Assembly (NCBI RefSeq): GCF_009730915.1
Contig: NC_052477.1
Coordinates: 1,302,001 to 1,366,000 of the forward strand
Direction of reading: 5' to 3'
DNA length: 64,000 nucleotides
Source of the DNA: Dioscorea cayenensis subsp. rotundata
Lineage: Eukaryota > Streptophyta > Magnoliopsida > Dioscoreales > Dioscoreaceae
The notes beneath the pieces were generated by a model. It had not been told where the DNA came from. It was given only the letters and a program-made list of their open reading frames with translations, and did no database searches. Shown here in pieces: positions 13,931 to 26,370 of this stretch (the stretch's first letter is position 1; each line of letters begins with the position of its first letter). A program made the position numbers and the translations under genes.

Positions 13931-14015
13931 AGCTCTTCTTTAGCTTCGAATTTTCTCGATTTCGTCATCGTCTCCTCTCTTTCTCTCGCTGGTCTTCTCG
14001 CGGAGGCGTATCGAG

Positions 14016-15984
14016 GTAAAGATCGAACCCTTTCTTTGCTTCAATCTCTTCTTGTTCTACTTGTTCTTGGATCTCGGGCTTTGTGGATGTTGAAAAATTT
14101 GGACTTATTATGATTGATTTGGTGGTGAAATCGATCCTGGTGATGGAGAAGATGGAGAACTAGGGTTCATAAATATGATTCTTAGTTTGTAGTTATTTTT
14201 GGGTTTTTATTTGATGATCTATGTTGAAATAACTGAATCTTAGTTTTGTTGAAGATTTCTGGGTTGTTTCATTTGTTCGCATGTCAAGTGTGTTAAGTTT
14301 TTTGGGGATTTGTAGGCCTATTTATAGTATTTCGTTAGAATTGTTTGGATTCAAAATCGATTTTTGCAATTTCTCTAGTTTCGGTTGTAAAGATGGATTT
14401 TTTTTTAAAAAAAATTTTTTTAGGATGCGTTCAATGATGGCAATTCACTCTTTTAGTTTTGTGATTATGGTGTCTAATTGTGCGTGTGGAATGTCAAATT
14501 TGAGGAAGATATGCAAACTTCCAAACCAGAAATTAAATCACTTTTAGTTAGGTTTTGTAAGAGTTTTTTGCAGCCTTACGCTATGATGACCTGATTAGAT
14601 ATGTCGTAAGGGAAAGCTAGTTGTTGCGGTTCTTTTTTGTCTTAGAGCAGAAAACCTTTGTTTCATTGTGGGATGTAGAGCTCCCACGTTATTGGTTTAG
14701 TGTAAAGATAAATTTTGATGAGCGTTTTCTTCTCATGAGTCTGATGAACTTTTTTAACATTATGTGATTAGCTATTGATGGTTGAAATGTTCTGTTTTTA
14801 AGATAACAGTCAACTATTTTCATGCTCAAATTCAAGGATTGCCTTCCGACTTTGTTGAGACTTAATGTGCATTAGGTCGTGTCGGATGTGTATATATATG
14901 TTGTTGTTTTTGAGAGATCTGAAGGGGGCATATGCAAAGTAGATCATGTTGCATGTTCTTTGTGATACTGCTTCTATAGTCTTTACTGTGGGATCCTCAC
15001 TTGTATGAAAGAGTTAGATGCATGAGTACTATGAATTTTTGGAAAATCTGCTGATTGTTATGGTACACTATTCTTTTGATTTACAATCAACTGGTTTTGG
15101 AAAGCACTGAGCAACTGGTTTAGATTATGACCTGTGGCAACTGGTAAACACTAAGGGTTTTTTTGTGTTGTTTGAAAACTTGTTTTAGTGTATCTGTTAT
15201 CTGCTGTTGTCCCATGGTTATTGCTGACGTCTGAATCTATTATTGCCTTTTTGCCTATAGCCTTGCTATGTGTAACAGACATACCAGTTCAAAGATAACA
15301 TCACCACCATATTCTTTTGGTTGGAATGCATATATTTGGTGCTCAGAAGATCTTGCTAGCTTCATTCTCATATCTCCATGGTCATTAACGTAATGCATAT
15401 ATTTGGTGGTATTCACATTGTTAGTTTTAGTTAGGTTCACTGAAGGTACTAGTAGGGAAAGTCTTATATTTGAGCTCAATAACCATGTTCGAATGCATTG
15501 TGCAAGGGATATTCATACGTCTCATCCTCTGTTTTCTGTCTTTTTCCCACTGATGGATTTTGTTTATTATCTTGTTTTAGAATCAGTTAGATTGATTGTT
15601 ACAATTCTCTGTCTGCTAGCTTCTTTTGAGTCTTTGATGACTTAATGGAATAGCATTCAAGATTTTCAGGCATCTTTAGGAATTTCAAACATTACCTTTT
15701 AGGAAGATGGTTTGATTGATATAAGCTCTCTTTCAATATCCTTTTTCATAACCTTATATGGTCAGTAAAATATTCGAATGAAACTTCTGGATGTGATTTT
15801 GCTCAAAATGAAAGAATGGATGGAAGGGTTTTTTTGCACCATCATTTCGAATTCTGCTAGGATTTGCATTAATTATATCTTTTCTGTGTTTCAATTAGAT
15901 TGTTTGCTCAGTCATTTAAAATTGCAAACCACAAAGTTCTTTTGCTGCCCTCTTCTCTGTAAATGATTTCCATCTACTATGCAG
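14016..15984 (+). other. Probable 5'UTR intron of the small mitochondrial protein gene
   Basis: It starts GTAAAG after a CT-rich leader and ends in a T-rich tract plus GCAG, nine bases before the ATG. It is T-rich throughout with no coding signal. The assignment rests on splice consensus only; no transcript was seen. Confidence 0.6.
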
Positions 15985-15992
15985 CTCTAAAG

Positions 15993-16322
15993 ATGTCAGG
16001 CAAATACATCATTGGAGGTTTGGCTGGTAGCTTTGCGATTGCATATTTCTGCGATGTTCTAATTGCCGAGAAAAAGATATTCGGAGGTCTGTTCTCATTC
16101 TATTCTTCTTTTTAACTTCTTAACTATCTCATTGATACCACGTGGCAATTGAACTTAATTGTGTTCATGAAACTAGGCACCACTCCGCATACAGTTTCTG
16201 ACAAAGAATGGTGGGAAGCCACTGACAAGAAATTCCAGGCATGGCCTCGCACCGCTGGACCACCAGTCGTTATGAACCCCATAAGCCGCCAGAATTTCAT
16301 CGTCAAGCAATCTGAATCATAA
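15993..16322 (+). CDS. Small single-pass mitochondrial membrane protein, plant-conserved
   Basis: Two coding exons, 15993-16086 and 16177-16322, give 79 residues; the intron is GT-AG and the join is in frame. The protein begins MSGKYIIGGLAGSFAIAY, with one hydrophobic segment at about residues 5-25. It ends in a conserved soluble tail containing KKFQAWPRTAGPPVVMNPIS. I recall this tail from a small plant mitochondrial inner-membrane protein reported with respiratory complex I; I am not sure of the subunit name, so no symbol is given. A 5'UTR exon probably ends at 14015 (GAG|GTAAAG) and joins at 15985 (GCAG|), leaving a 2 kb leader intron. Most short frames within 14.0-15.98 kb are intronic noise. 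Confidence 0.8.
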
Positions 16323-16781
16323 GTTGAAGGCGGCTATGTGCAAATCCATCCACTGTATGACAGTTCAGTACTTTGTTCTATTTCACTAAATGGTTTTCAG
16401 GCTTTCTGGTTTGATACCTTTGAACGTATTATCAACTTTTTTCCCTTAAATCTTGCATGCGTTGGCCTTGAGATTGCATTTAAATAAACCAATTGAACAA
16501 TGAGTTATGTCTTTTTATGCGAGATATCGGTTGTTTGTACCGTGAAGTTTTATATTATGCCCATAGTGTTGGATGCTTGTAAATTCTTTCCTTATCTTTT
16601 TCAGGAGCACTTGTGATTTCCTTTTCTTTTCTCAGTCCCTGTGCAAGGTGAGAATATGCGTTATTGAGTTTGCGGCTGTGCACCACACATGTGTTCACTC
16701 TTGACATGTGGTTTGTTCACAATTTTATATATGGTGAACGTTCGTGTTCAACGTAGATAGCATCACACTGAATACTCTACA

Positions 16782-16930
16782 CTGTAGAGTAGATGTGCAG
16801 TCGTTAGATCTAAACTCAACGTGCAGTGCAGTCATTAGATCTAAATTCAACGGTTGATTTACATGTCCTTTTTAACACTTGTAGAGTAGATGTACAGTTG
16901 TTGGATCTGAATTCAACCGTTGATTTTACT
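16782..16930. repeat. Degenerate three-copy repeat (GTAGAGTAGATGTRCAG type)
   Basis: Copies at about 16782, 16823 and 16881 share GTAGAGTAGATGTGCAG and/or TTAGATCTAAATTCAACG followed by GTTGATTT. Unit about 40-55 bp. Probably a relic of a small transposon. Confidence 0.65.
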
Positions 16931-17703
16931 GTCTTAAGATTTGTTATCAAGGATGCCATTAGATGACTGACCTGTTCTCTGTGTGTGTGTATATATATAT
17001 ATATGCATAAAGCCTTCCATGGAAAAGGCTCCACTTTTGCATTCATTTGAAATTTGGATAAATTTCTAGGGTTTTGATGATTTTATGGTGGTTTTTTTAT
17101 AATTATTTGATTGAATAATATGAGAATTATTTAACTTTATAAATGTCATTTTGTTAAAAATATTTAGTAAAATGCCAAAGAGTAATAGATACTTGTGTCC
17201 TTGGATGCACATGCATTTGTGGCATTTTTCTTTTTAAAATTTATCAAAATTGTTATTTTAATCAAATTGTTTTATAGCATAACTATGGTCACGTGGAATA
17301 AAACACACATTAACGTGGTAAACCATAATACCATTGCAACCCCTCCTATAACCATTTTAATATCCTAACAAACCAATTTTTTTTTAAATATATATATAGG
17401 GTAGAATATCCTATTTATAGTTAATTTATTTTTTTAATCTTTTTAATATGATTTGTTTCCGGTGATTTTTTTATTTTAATATTTTTAAAAAAAATGTAAG
17501 TACTCATAAATTTCATAAAGATAAATTATATTATAGAGGATTTATATTTTTTAAATATTAAAATATAAGAATTTTTAAAATCAAATTATATCAGAGGGAT
17601 TAAAAAGTTAAATTAATTATATTAGATGAACTAAATCAGGTATTTCTACCTTTTCTAAATATATATATAAAAGCCCGGTTGGCCGGCCGAAAAATGTTAG
17701 AAG

Positions 17704-17853
17704 TGTTAGGGAATACAGCTGTGTATACAGCTGTATATCTATATTTCAGTATAAACTACCTTTATTTATATAATCATGTATCTATATATCCCTCATGACA
17801 TTAGTAGGTTTTGTGTTAATGAAAAAAATTGTTTAATCTTTTCAACCCTAACA
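17704..17853 (+). mobile_element. Possible TRIM-size LTR relic
   Basis: A 150 bp unit starts TGTTAGGG and ends CCCTAACA, the inverted TG...CA ends typical of LTRs. Immediately after it, TAGTATCGAGGC loosely resembles the Met-tRNA primer site. No second LTR was found downstream, so this would be a truncated element. A MITE with 8 bp inverted ends is the alternative. Confidence 0.4.
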
Positions 17854-19333
17854 CTAGTATCGAGGCGGTTTTTCTAAACCCAATTTTTTTCCGCGCCTCC
17901 CTCGATCCAGCGCAGCCCTCGGCAGCTGCGCCCTGCGATCGCGACCAGTCGCCGCCCACGCCTGCGCCTCGCCCATGACCAGCCTCGCCCTGAACTTCAC
18001 CCGATAAAGTTTAAGTCTGGGCTAAAGAAAGGGGAGTTCATGGTGAAACCGTGGTTGGAACACAGTGTGTTTATCGTGAAGATTGATTTTTATTTAAATC
18101 CGGATTATATCAAATTTTTGGGTCCGCCGCTGCGGCCAATGTACCCCGCTACCCAACAACAGTGGCCCTGTAGTCTAGTATACATTGAGTAATGACATCT
18201 CAACAACCAAACCATCTTGCAAATGTTTATCTATACAAACACCATGTAATCAATCCTCTGATAGCTCCCTTCTTTAGGTCACAAATCTCAATCACTTCAA
18301 GCAACAATCCAACCCTATCACTTTTCACAACATTAAATGATCCAAATCATCCATTTTTCCTAAATCCTTATCACTAATTTGAATTTCAACATTTTACAAT
18401 TAATCACAAGAAAAATTAAAACGAATTACCTTTTAAGAATTAGTCATGGGATTTCCAACGGCTACTAGAACGCACTAATCAACTTATCCACCAATGAGAT
18501 TTCACCACGTGTACTAATTGTTGTGTATCCCGAGGCAATCCTTCACCTTGTCGGCCGTGGTCCGACCGTACACGTACCCTTACTGCATCGGCGTAATCAT
18601 CCTGACCGTCCCTTCGTACGTACCTCACCACGGGCCATCCACGTATCGCATGCTCTCCCAAGTCACGACACGTGCAACCCTTTCCTCGTCATCCTAAAAA
18701 GGCTAAAACCGTCATTTCCAAACATCAAACCCAACCCCACGAAACCCAAATGACCAATCTACCCTCCCTGTTTCCCTTAATCAGGTAATAAAAACACCAA
18801 ATCATCTCGTCCGAATCACGAGGACAAATGGACGGACATGATTCGTCTCTGTCCATAGAGACTAGTCCAGCTGGGATACCTGCGAACCTTTTACTGTTCT
18901 TCATGTTAACTTGCCTCCCAATTAATTATTCAAATTAATTATTTCCCATCTATATATATATAAATTAATTAATTAATTAATAAATATATATAAATATATA
19001 TTTATATATTTTTTTGATAATATCGTCGAATATTAGGAAACGGTGGTGGGTTGCTGTCGTTAAGAAAGCCAAAAGGATAGCCGGGAGTTACTCCTCCCTC
19101 CGTGAAGAGAAGTGGAGGGGGGTGGAGAAGCGTACCGCGAGTGCCGTCACCGCTGTGTTACTCTACTAGCGCCTTTCCAACTGCGATACAGTCACCGCCC
19201 AGTGGAATCACCGGAGAAAACGTGGCCGGAAGTGGGTTGATGATACTAGGGTTTCTCGCTGGTTTTCTCTGATTTTGAACCGCGCCGCCGCCGCCGCCGT
19301 CACCGGAGGAAGGGCGGCGACCGGCGTGGGTTG

Positions 19334-20431
19334 ATGATGTTGCTGTTGAGGATCTCTGGCTTTATCTCAGCCTTCATGGCTATCATCGTCCTCGCTCCTT
19401 CTTTGCAATCCTTCCCTCCGGCTGAAGCCATTCGATCCTCTCATTTCGATCCCTATCTTCGATTCCCTGGCCGGATCTCCTCGCCGGACCGGTTCTCCTT
19501 CCGGCAAGCCTCCCCTTTCCGCAATGCCGCTGAATGTGCTACCGTCGCTGAGAACTCCACCATCTGTGACCCTTCTCTTGTCCACATCGCCATCACTCTC
19601 GATGAGGAATACCTCCGCGGCTCGATCGCTGCCGTGCACTCCGTTCTCCAGCACGCCCTTTGCCCTCAGAGCATCTTCTTCCATTTCCTCGTCTCTGATC
19701 CGGGTCTCCAAACCCTAGTTCTCTCCGCCTTCCCTGATCTCCGTTTCAAGATCTACTACTTCGACCCGGACCGCGTCCGCCGGCTTATCTCCACCTCTGT
19801 CCGCTCCGCGCTCGAGCAACCCCTCAACTACGCCCGCAATTACCTCGCCGACATCCTCGAGCCCTGCGTCCGCCGTGTCATCTACCTCGACTCTGATCTC
19901 GTCCTCGTCGACGACATCGCCAAGCTGTGGCGGACGCGCCTCGGCTCCCGCACCATCGGTGCCCCAGAATACTGCCACGCCAACTTCACCAAATACTTCA
20001 CCTCTCGTTTCTGGTCCAATCCCCGCCTCGCCGGGACCTTCGCCGACCGCCGTCCATGCTACTTCAACACTGGTGTAATGGTTATGGATCTGCATCAATG
20101 GCGGAAGGCGGCGTTCACGAGAAGGATCGAAAAGTGGATGGAAATCCAGAAAGGCGGTGGCTTATCTGGTCGGATCTATGAACTGGGCTCATTACCACCA
20201 TTCCTTCTCGTCTTCGCCGGACATGTTGCCCCAATCGAGCACCGGTGGAACCAGCATGGCCTCGGCGGCGACAACGTGAAGGGTAGCTGCCGCGATCTTC
20301 ACCCGGGTCCGGTGAGCCTTCTTCACTGGAGCGGCAGCGGCAAGCCGTGGGCTCGCCTGGATTCCAACCGCCCATGCCCATTGGACGCCATCTGGGCCCA
20401 CTACGACCTCTATGGCCCCACCTCCACCGCC

Positions 20432-20462
<31 letters not shown>

Positions 20463-20485
20463 ACTCCTCTTCTTCCTCGCGGTAA
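19334..20485 (+). CDS. GATL: Galacturonosyltransferase-like protein (GATL), glycosyltransferase family 8
   Basis: Intronless, 383 residues from the ATG at 19334; the codon before it is TTG. A signal-anchor occupies about residues 5-30, fitting a Golgi type II membrane enzyme. The GT8 fold is clear: [20 protein letters not shown] near residue 85, the metal-binding DSD in [14 protein letters not shown] (about 186-188), [12 protein letters not shown] near 243, and the GT8 C-terminal motif HWSGSGKPW (about 331-339). It lacks the long stem of full GAUT proteins, which defines GATL. Family members act in pectin or xylan synthesis in the cell wall; the exact acceptor cannot be read. The C-terminus ends in an unusual Thr/Ala-repeat then Ser-run coded by ACC/GCC repeats, so tail length may vary. 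A 5'UTR GCC repeat precedes the start. Confidence 0.95.
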
Positions 20486-20799
20486 CCGATATCCATTAAT
20501 TGAATTTTAAGTAATTAGTTATAATTCTCTGTTTTTTTTTTCTCCCACTTTAAATTTCGTTCCTTTTAATTTTGTCTAGTTTTTTGGTGATTTAATTTCA
20601 CGAGGTGATTTGTATTTTAATAATAATTAAAAGAGATATTCGATTGGTTCTTGTGAAAGGTGGAGTTGAGTCATGGGTTTCTTCCTCTGTTTTTCTACTT
20701 GCCAACTTGAGCCTGATGAACTGGCAGCTGCCAGTGTTGTTGTTTTTATAATAATTATTATTAAACAGTATTCAGGCTCATGGTTTTATGGCACAGTGT

Positions 20800-21480
20800 T
20801 TTGTGTTTTCTCTGAAAGTTTCAATCTTTGTGAGGTTTACTTGGTTTTCAGTTGACGGTGAGAATTGTTTATTTGAGTGCTGAGGCAAATGTGCATGGTT
20901 TCTTTGGAGTAGGAATCAATTTGTGCGTTGTACTGCATTGCTATTGGAAACTTTTCTTTTCTTTTCTGTTTTTTTTTTTAATTATAAGTTAGTTTTGGCC
21001 AAGTTGCGTCAACGCCTTCCAGCTACTTCGATCAAAGAATCTAACATCTCATTGTGCATTTATTCATGTTTGATTGTTCATGCCTTGTGATCTCTGTGTT
21101 TTCTCTTAAAGCTTCCATTTGTGTGAGCTTTACTTTGGTTTTAGTTGATGTTAAGAATTGTTTATTTGAGTGCTTTGTCAAATGTGCATGTTTGCTTGGG
21201 AGTAGGAATTGGATGTGTACACAGTACTATATATATATATAATATGAGTTCCTGCCAAGGTACAGTGATGCATTTATTCATGGTTGGTTGTTGATGTCTT
21301 GTGTTGATTATTTCCTCTGAAAAGTTCAATTTATGGAGGTTTACTTAGTTGTAGCTACCCAATTATGGATGAAATATTTGAACTGCTTTTGATTTGTTTA
21401 TTTGAGTGATGCGTCAAATTGCATGCTTGCTTGGGAGTGGGAATCAATGTATATAGAGTATTGTATGATGGGTGTTTTTA
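20800..21480. repeat. Three-copy degenerate tandem repeat, period about 220-290 bp
   Basis: Shared words such as GAATTGTTTATTTGAGTGCT, CAAATGTGCATG and GGGAGTAGGAAT recur at about 20860, 21150 and 21400, and GTGCATTTATTCATG-like words at about 21053 and 21269. The copies are diverged and noncoding. Confidence 0.7.
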
Positions 21481-23467
21481 ATATCCAGACAAGTAGTGTT
21501 GAAGCCTGCCAGCTCTAGATGTATTTTATTCGAGTAACCATGCTCGCACTAGGTTGTATCATCATATACAATTCGATTTGCATCCATAGGTGACACGGTT
21601 CGATAAACTTTATCGCTATTGTATAAGTCATGATCTAAAGCAATTTTATGGCTGTTAAGTAAAGCTGTTTAAATGAGTAGTATAAAAGTTATTTCATTTC
21701 ACTTGTTATGAATATTATTGTAAAGCTGTTTATTATTTACTAGCATTTGGTCCAATGTCATATACATTACTACCATTTTCTATTTTTCTCATCCAGTTCT
21801 TTTTGTTAGTCATCTTTGTATTATTTGAGGGGAGACCTGGCTCTTGTTTTCCACTAGAGTGCGCGCGTATTCAATACGGCAAAACCAGGTGGTCCCAACC
21901 CGCTTTTCGAACAAGTACTTAAACATGACTCAGAGATTTCTTATCAGTCTTTGTCTTAGTAGTGGTTATGTGGTTTTTACTATTCTAATTGCATCCTTTT
22001 AGGAAAAGTATCACAAACCGAAATCTTTATTCTCGTTTCATATCAGCAAAGTTGTTAGTTTTAGCTTGTTCTGATATTGCTATTAGTCTCCTTCCAACTA
22101 TTATTTATTCTTTATACATCAGATTAGGTTGTTTCTTAAACAATGCTGAAGCATGATTGTCATCTTAAAGAATTGACTCTTTATTCTTCTATTGATTGGA
22201 TTCTTCTGTATCTCTTCTTCCTCTTATGGGGCATTGGTGTGAGGTTGATAGCATTTCATATTCATGGACCAGGCCAGCATGGTTCTTATCAAACATTTGG
22301 CTGTCCGTTCAGGCTCATCTGATGTGATGTTCTCTCTTGTTTGTGTTTTCTGAAGCAGACTTGTATCCCTTCTTCCTGATCATTAATTGGACTTTTGATG
22401 TAAATCCAAGAATTACAAAGTGCATTAGGTATTGATCTCTTTTACTGTTTTACATACTTGCTATAACCATTCATTGTTGGATGGTTGGAATTAGTTGAAC
22501 ATATCAGTGGTTGGTATTTCATTTATTTTTCTATATGCTTGTGTACAAACAGTATTCAATCATCATTATTGTTATTTGATAAAAACCATGTTTGAAGCTT
22601 TTCATTTGAGAGCATTTACTTTTGTAAGGAATCCCAAGTTCATTTACATATATGTTCATGGAGTATTATTGCCATTATTGTTGATTGACTTTTAAGAGTG
22701 GTCTAGTGGTGGACATCAAAAGGACTAGCCAAACATTATGCAGGGTTTAAACAACATGTTTTGCACATTCTATTTACTAATGGTTTTGGAAATCAATGAT
22801 AATGTAGGTTAATCAAATTGAAGCAGAAGTAGAGCACTAATCAAATGGGGCTTCTCAAAGATCTGGTGACCAAAAAAATAAAAAAAGGTAATTATTTAAT
22901 TGTTTATTTTTATATTGATTTATTCTGAAAACTAGACATGCCAGGGAGATATTTATGAGACAATTGACCAACAAATGGCTGGTATTTTTTCTTGCCACCT
23001 CACATTGCAAACATGTCACATGTCAGTCTCTGTTTTTAAGTCTCTCTGCATGTTTTCCATTGTCATGTTTGGTGCTATTTTTCTACCTGTAAAATGAGCT
23101 GCTTTTTTATATATATATATATATATATTTATCTAGATGTTGTCAATGAAAGTGCTTTTGTTTGCAAAAGGCGAGTGTTTTCACCGATGTAGTTTATGTT
23201 GCAGTTTCTAACCTTCTACAGTGAATTTTTGAGAGCATCTACTTTTTTTATGATTTTATTTTTATATTCCCATAAACCTACATTTTACTAACTCATGAAA
23301 CCATATTATATTATACAGAGGGGATCAATTCTAATCCAACGATTCTACATTATATAATAAATAATTTCACTATGTTTAAAAATATAAATCCTAGTCTCAA
23401 CTATGGATGTTTTTGTGAATGTTCGTTTCTTCACACACACATATATATATATATATATATGAATTTA

Positions 23468-23712
23468 CATCCCTATGGACGTCCATAGATAAGAAATCTA
23501 TGGACGTCCAATTATCAGCCGTTGGATCATGATCCAACGGCTAACATCGATAAACGATGATCACGCTGCGATTATCTTTCGTTCGACGAGTAATTCATCG
23601 CTTTATATTACTATAGTATCTACTGTTCATCAATGTTAGCCGTTGGATCGAGATCCAACGGCTGATAATGGATATCCATAAATTTCGTATCTATGGACGT
23701 CCATAGAGGATT
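23468..23712. mobile_element. Foldback MITE-like element inside (TA)n DNA
   Basis: Two arms of about 90 bp are inverted copies of each other: CTATGGACGTCCATAG at 23473-23488 and again at 23691-23706, then ATTATCAGCCGTTGGATC on the left with its complement on the right. Each arm has internal palindromes (GGACGTCC; CCGTTGGATC/GATCCAACGG). Both sides are (TA)n runs (about 23440-23460 and 23720-23740), as for elements that target TA microsatellites. No coding capacity. Confidence 0.75.
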
Positions 23713-24810
23713 GGTCCTCTATATATATATATATATATATTATATTACATGATTAGTTGTTTTTATTATTTAATTTGAAACTATTAGTACATGATAGGTT
23801 TTCCATATATACATTACATAATTTGAGATTGGACGAGTTTTAAATTAATTATTTGGTTTAAATTATAACACGATCATTTATTTAATAGTTTAATAATCTC
23901 ATTGCTACCTTGAGTAACATGATTACCCACCATTTAATGTTTCCTAAGTGCACTCCTAATGGAAATTATGTTGACACTTATGTTGTTCGTATATATTTTT
24001 GTCACCTGTTGATTTTTTTTTAAAGAGTTTTTTCTTTTAGTTTTTTTTTCAAACATTGCATTTATTTTCCTAATCATTAAGGTGGGTTTTTGGTAAATCA
24101 CTGAATTTTGATTTGTTTCGAAATACTCATTAAAATTATTAATCATTTAATTGATAGGTCATCCCGATCGATTAGCATCTTCATTAGTTGATGTGGAGGC
24201 CGGAAAAAGTCTAGTCAGCGCACTGGTGGAGATTTTCAAATTAGCTGATGGAGATATTAATCTATCCAGTGACATGCTATAAAATGACTAGTAATTTTAG
24301 TGGGTATTTCGAAACAAATTTAAATTTAGTGGTTAAAATGATATTTAACTAAAGTTAAGTGATTTAACCAAAAAAAACTTAATGGGAACTCCCAATTTTT
24401 TTGTTTAAAATAAAAACAATTTGTAACTTCGAGAGATTGTATCTCCATAGGAAAAAGAAAAACATATATAAAAAATAATATCATTTTCATTTTTCTGACT
24501 TGAAAAAAAAAATTTAATTAAAGGCTTTTCTTTTCCCTTCTGAAATTAGTCTCTTCTGATGGGCCGAACACTGAATTGGATTCCAATGTTTTTGATTGTT
24601 GAGTTATCAAATGGTTTCGGCTCTTTCAATGGGCATTCTCACTCTCACTTTCTATATCAATGGTTTGGATTGGGCCTTTTTCCAGTTTGAAAGTGCGCAC
24701 ACACATCCTTGCTATTTAACAATGTTCTGTGTTCGGTGTATATATGAATTAATAATAGTCATTAGATATAAATCTAAAAGTTATTATGAGATGTCCGTAA
24801 AAGATGTGCC

Positions 24811-24996
24811 TATATATATATATTGAGAAATTGCCAACGGCCGTCGGGGAGACCCGGGTTCGAATCCCGCTTCACGCAAAGTGAGTGTACGGTTCGGTGA
24901 GCACCACTCCCACGTGTACGTCTCTGACTATCATTAGATTAGGGGCGTTTGTTGCCTATTTATCAAAATATATATATATATATATATTGAGAAATT
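24811..24996 (+). mobile_element. SINE-like insertion with 22 bp target duplication
   Basis: The same 22 bp sequence ending TATTGAGAAATT lies at 24811-24832 and 24975-24996, flanking about 140 bp. The body has a perfect RNA polymerase III B-box, GGTTCGAATCC, inside GACCCGGGTTCGAATCCCGC, followed by GC-rich tRNA-unrelated sequence and an A/T-rich end. No A-box is evident, so it is probably 5'-truncated. Tandem AT repeats in the duplication make its exact length uncertain. Confidence 0.65.
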
Positions 24997-26370
24997 ATTT
25001 TGCGGTAATAAAAAGAGCTGGATGAGTTTTTAATTTTCAAAATAACGTGTTCTAAATAATTTTCTTTTTAAACTAATTTAAATGATAATAAATTTTTTTA
25101 CCAATAAATATATGTATTATCAACTGCTTTGTAAAGTGAATCACTGATTATTAAAATATAATTCTGTCATTTTACAAAATAATGAGAATAATAAAATTGA
25201 TTGTATAAAAGACCAATTTAAATCAGAATTATTAGTTACGTTGAGGTGATTGATATCACTCGATATGTATAAATATATCATCTTTATATCATGGTGATTA
25301 AAACTTGTGTAGATAAAACTAATAAGATTAGTAACAACATTAAGTAGTGTTTAGTTACTAAAACACATAAACACCACACATAATTGAACTTAATTAACAT
25401 TCAAGCTTTTGTGCTTTGTGAGTTTGAGTTTGAATTTGAATTTGTATGTTCGAACCAAATAATATTCTTTTTAATAAATTTTCAATACTTTTTCGATGAT
25501 CTTTTCAAATGTGGGCCCCAATCTCACATTTCAAATCAGAAAAGTCCATGAACACCCAAACTTTATGTTTCCTATTTTTTTCAATCAACCCCCTTTGAAA
25601 ACTTCATACTTTATCAGCCTTTTTACACATACACCCTCACAATTTCAAAATTCCATACTCAAGCTCATAAAGTTTCACCTTTCTTTTTCCTTTATAAAAT
25701 ATATATATATATATATCAAATAAAATATACATCATCTTTTCTGATACATATTTTTTTTCATCTTTTTTTCATCCGTACATATTTTTGTTTGCTCACGTGA
25801 TCACAGGAAGAAGGCTAGTAGTTCTCTGTCTCTTTTTTCCTGGTGTGAGCCACTCTTCACTGATTTATCTTTCTTTTATTTTTTTTATGTTCTTTATCTT
25901 TTTTTTACATGTAGTGGATGTTTTGTATCAGTGTTTTTTTAATTAATACATGTGGTTTATCCAACTTTAAAAAATTCCAAAATTCTTTTATTATTATGAA
26001 AAACCCATCAAAAATCCAAAAATCCAACCTAAGAAAAAACCAATTCTATCACTGTATCATTCCCATATAAAACTACTTTTATTCCCCCAAACCTCTAAAT
26101 ATCCAACTAACAATAATAATAATAAATAAATAAAATAATAATAATACTCCTACTTCCTCCTTACTCTCCTCCCACTCCAAAAGCCGGCATAATTAATTAA
26201 TTAATTAAATAATTAAATAATTAAAATGAATAATAATTATATTATTCAAACCTCTGAAAAAAACCCCACCCAGCTGTCTTCTTTTCCCACGCGCTTACCT
26301 TCTTTTCTCCAAAACACTCTATCTTCTTCTTCTTCTTCATTCCCATTCTCTTCTTCTCTTCTCCAACGCC

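Larger units (their letters stand above)
16330..19330. other. Intergenic DNA with repeat relics; GATL promoter and leader at the right end
   Basis: Contains a three-copy short repeat (16782-16930), a possible small LTR relic (17704-17853) with GC-rich DNA beyond it, and AT-rich filler. About 19060-19330 is GC-rich with a GCC-GCC run at 19283-19298 and is the likely promoter and 5'UTR of the GATL gene. No other gene seen. Confidence 0.6.
20486..26370. other. Long intergenic region, repeats only
   Basis: GATL 3' flank, a three-copy degenerate tandem repeat (about 20800-21480), AT microsatellites, a foldback element (23468-23712) and a SINE-like insertion (24811-24996). About 25780-26370 is the likely promoter and leader of the COBRA-like gene and is rich in CTT/TCC. 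No gene supported. Confidence 0.65.

Noticed and set aside
24850-24875. GACCCGGGTTCGAATCCCGC considered as a tRNA gene
   Set aside because: Only the B-box region is tRNA-like. No acceptor, D or anticodon arms fold around it, and flanking direct repeats point to a SINE-like insertion.
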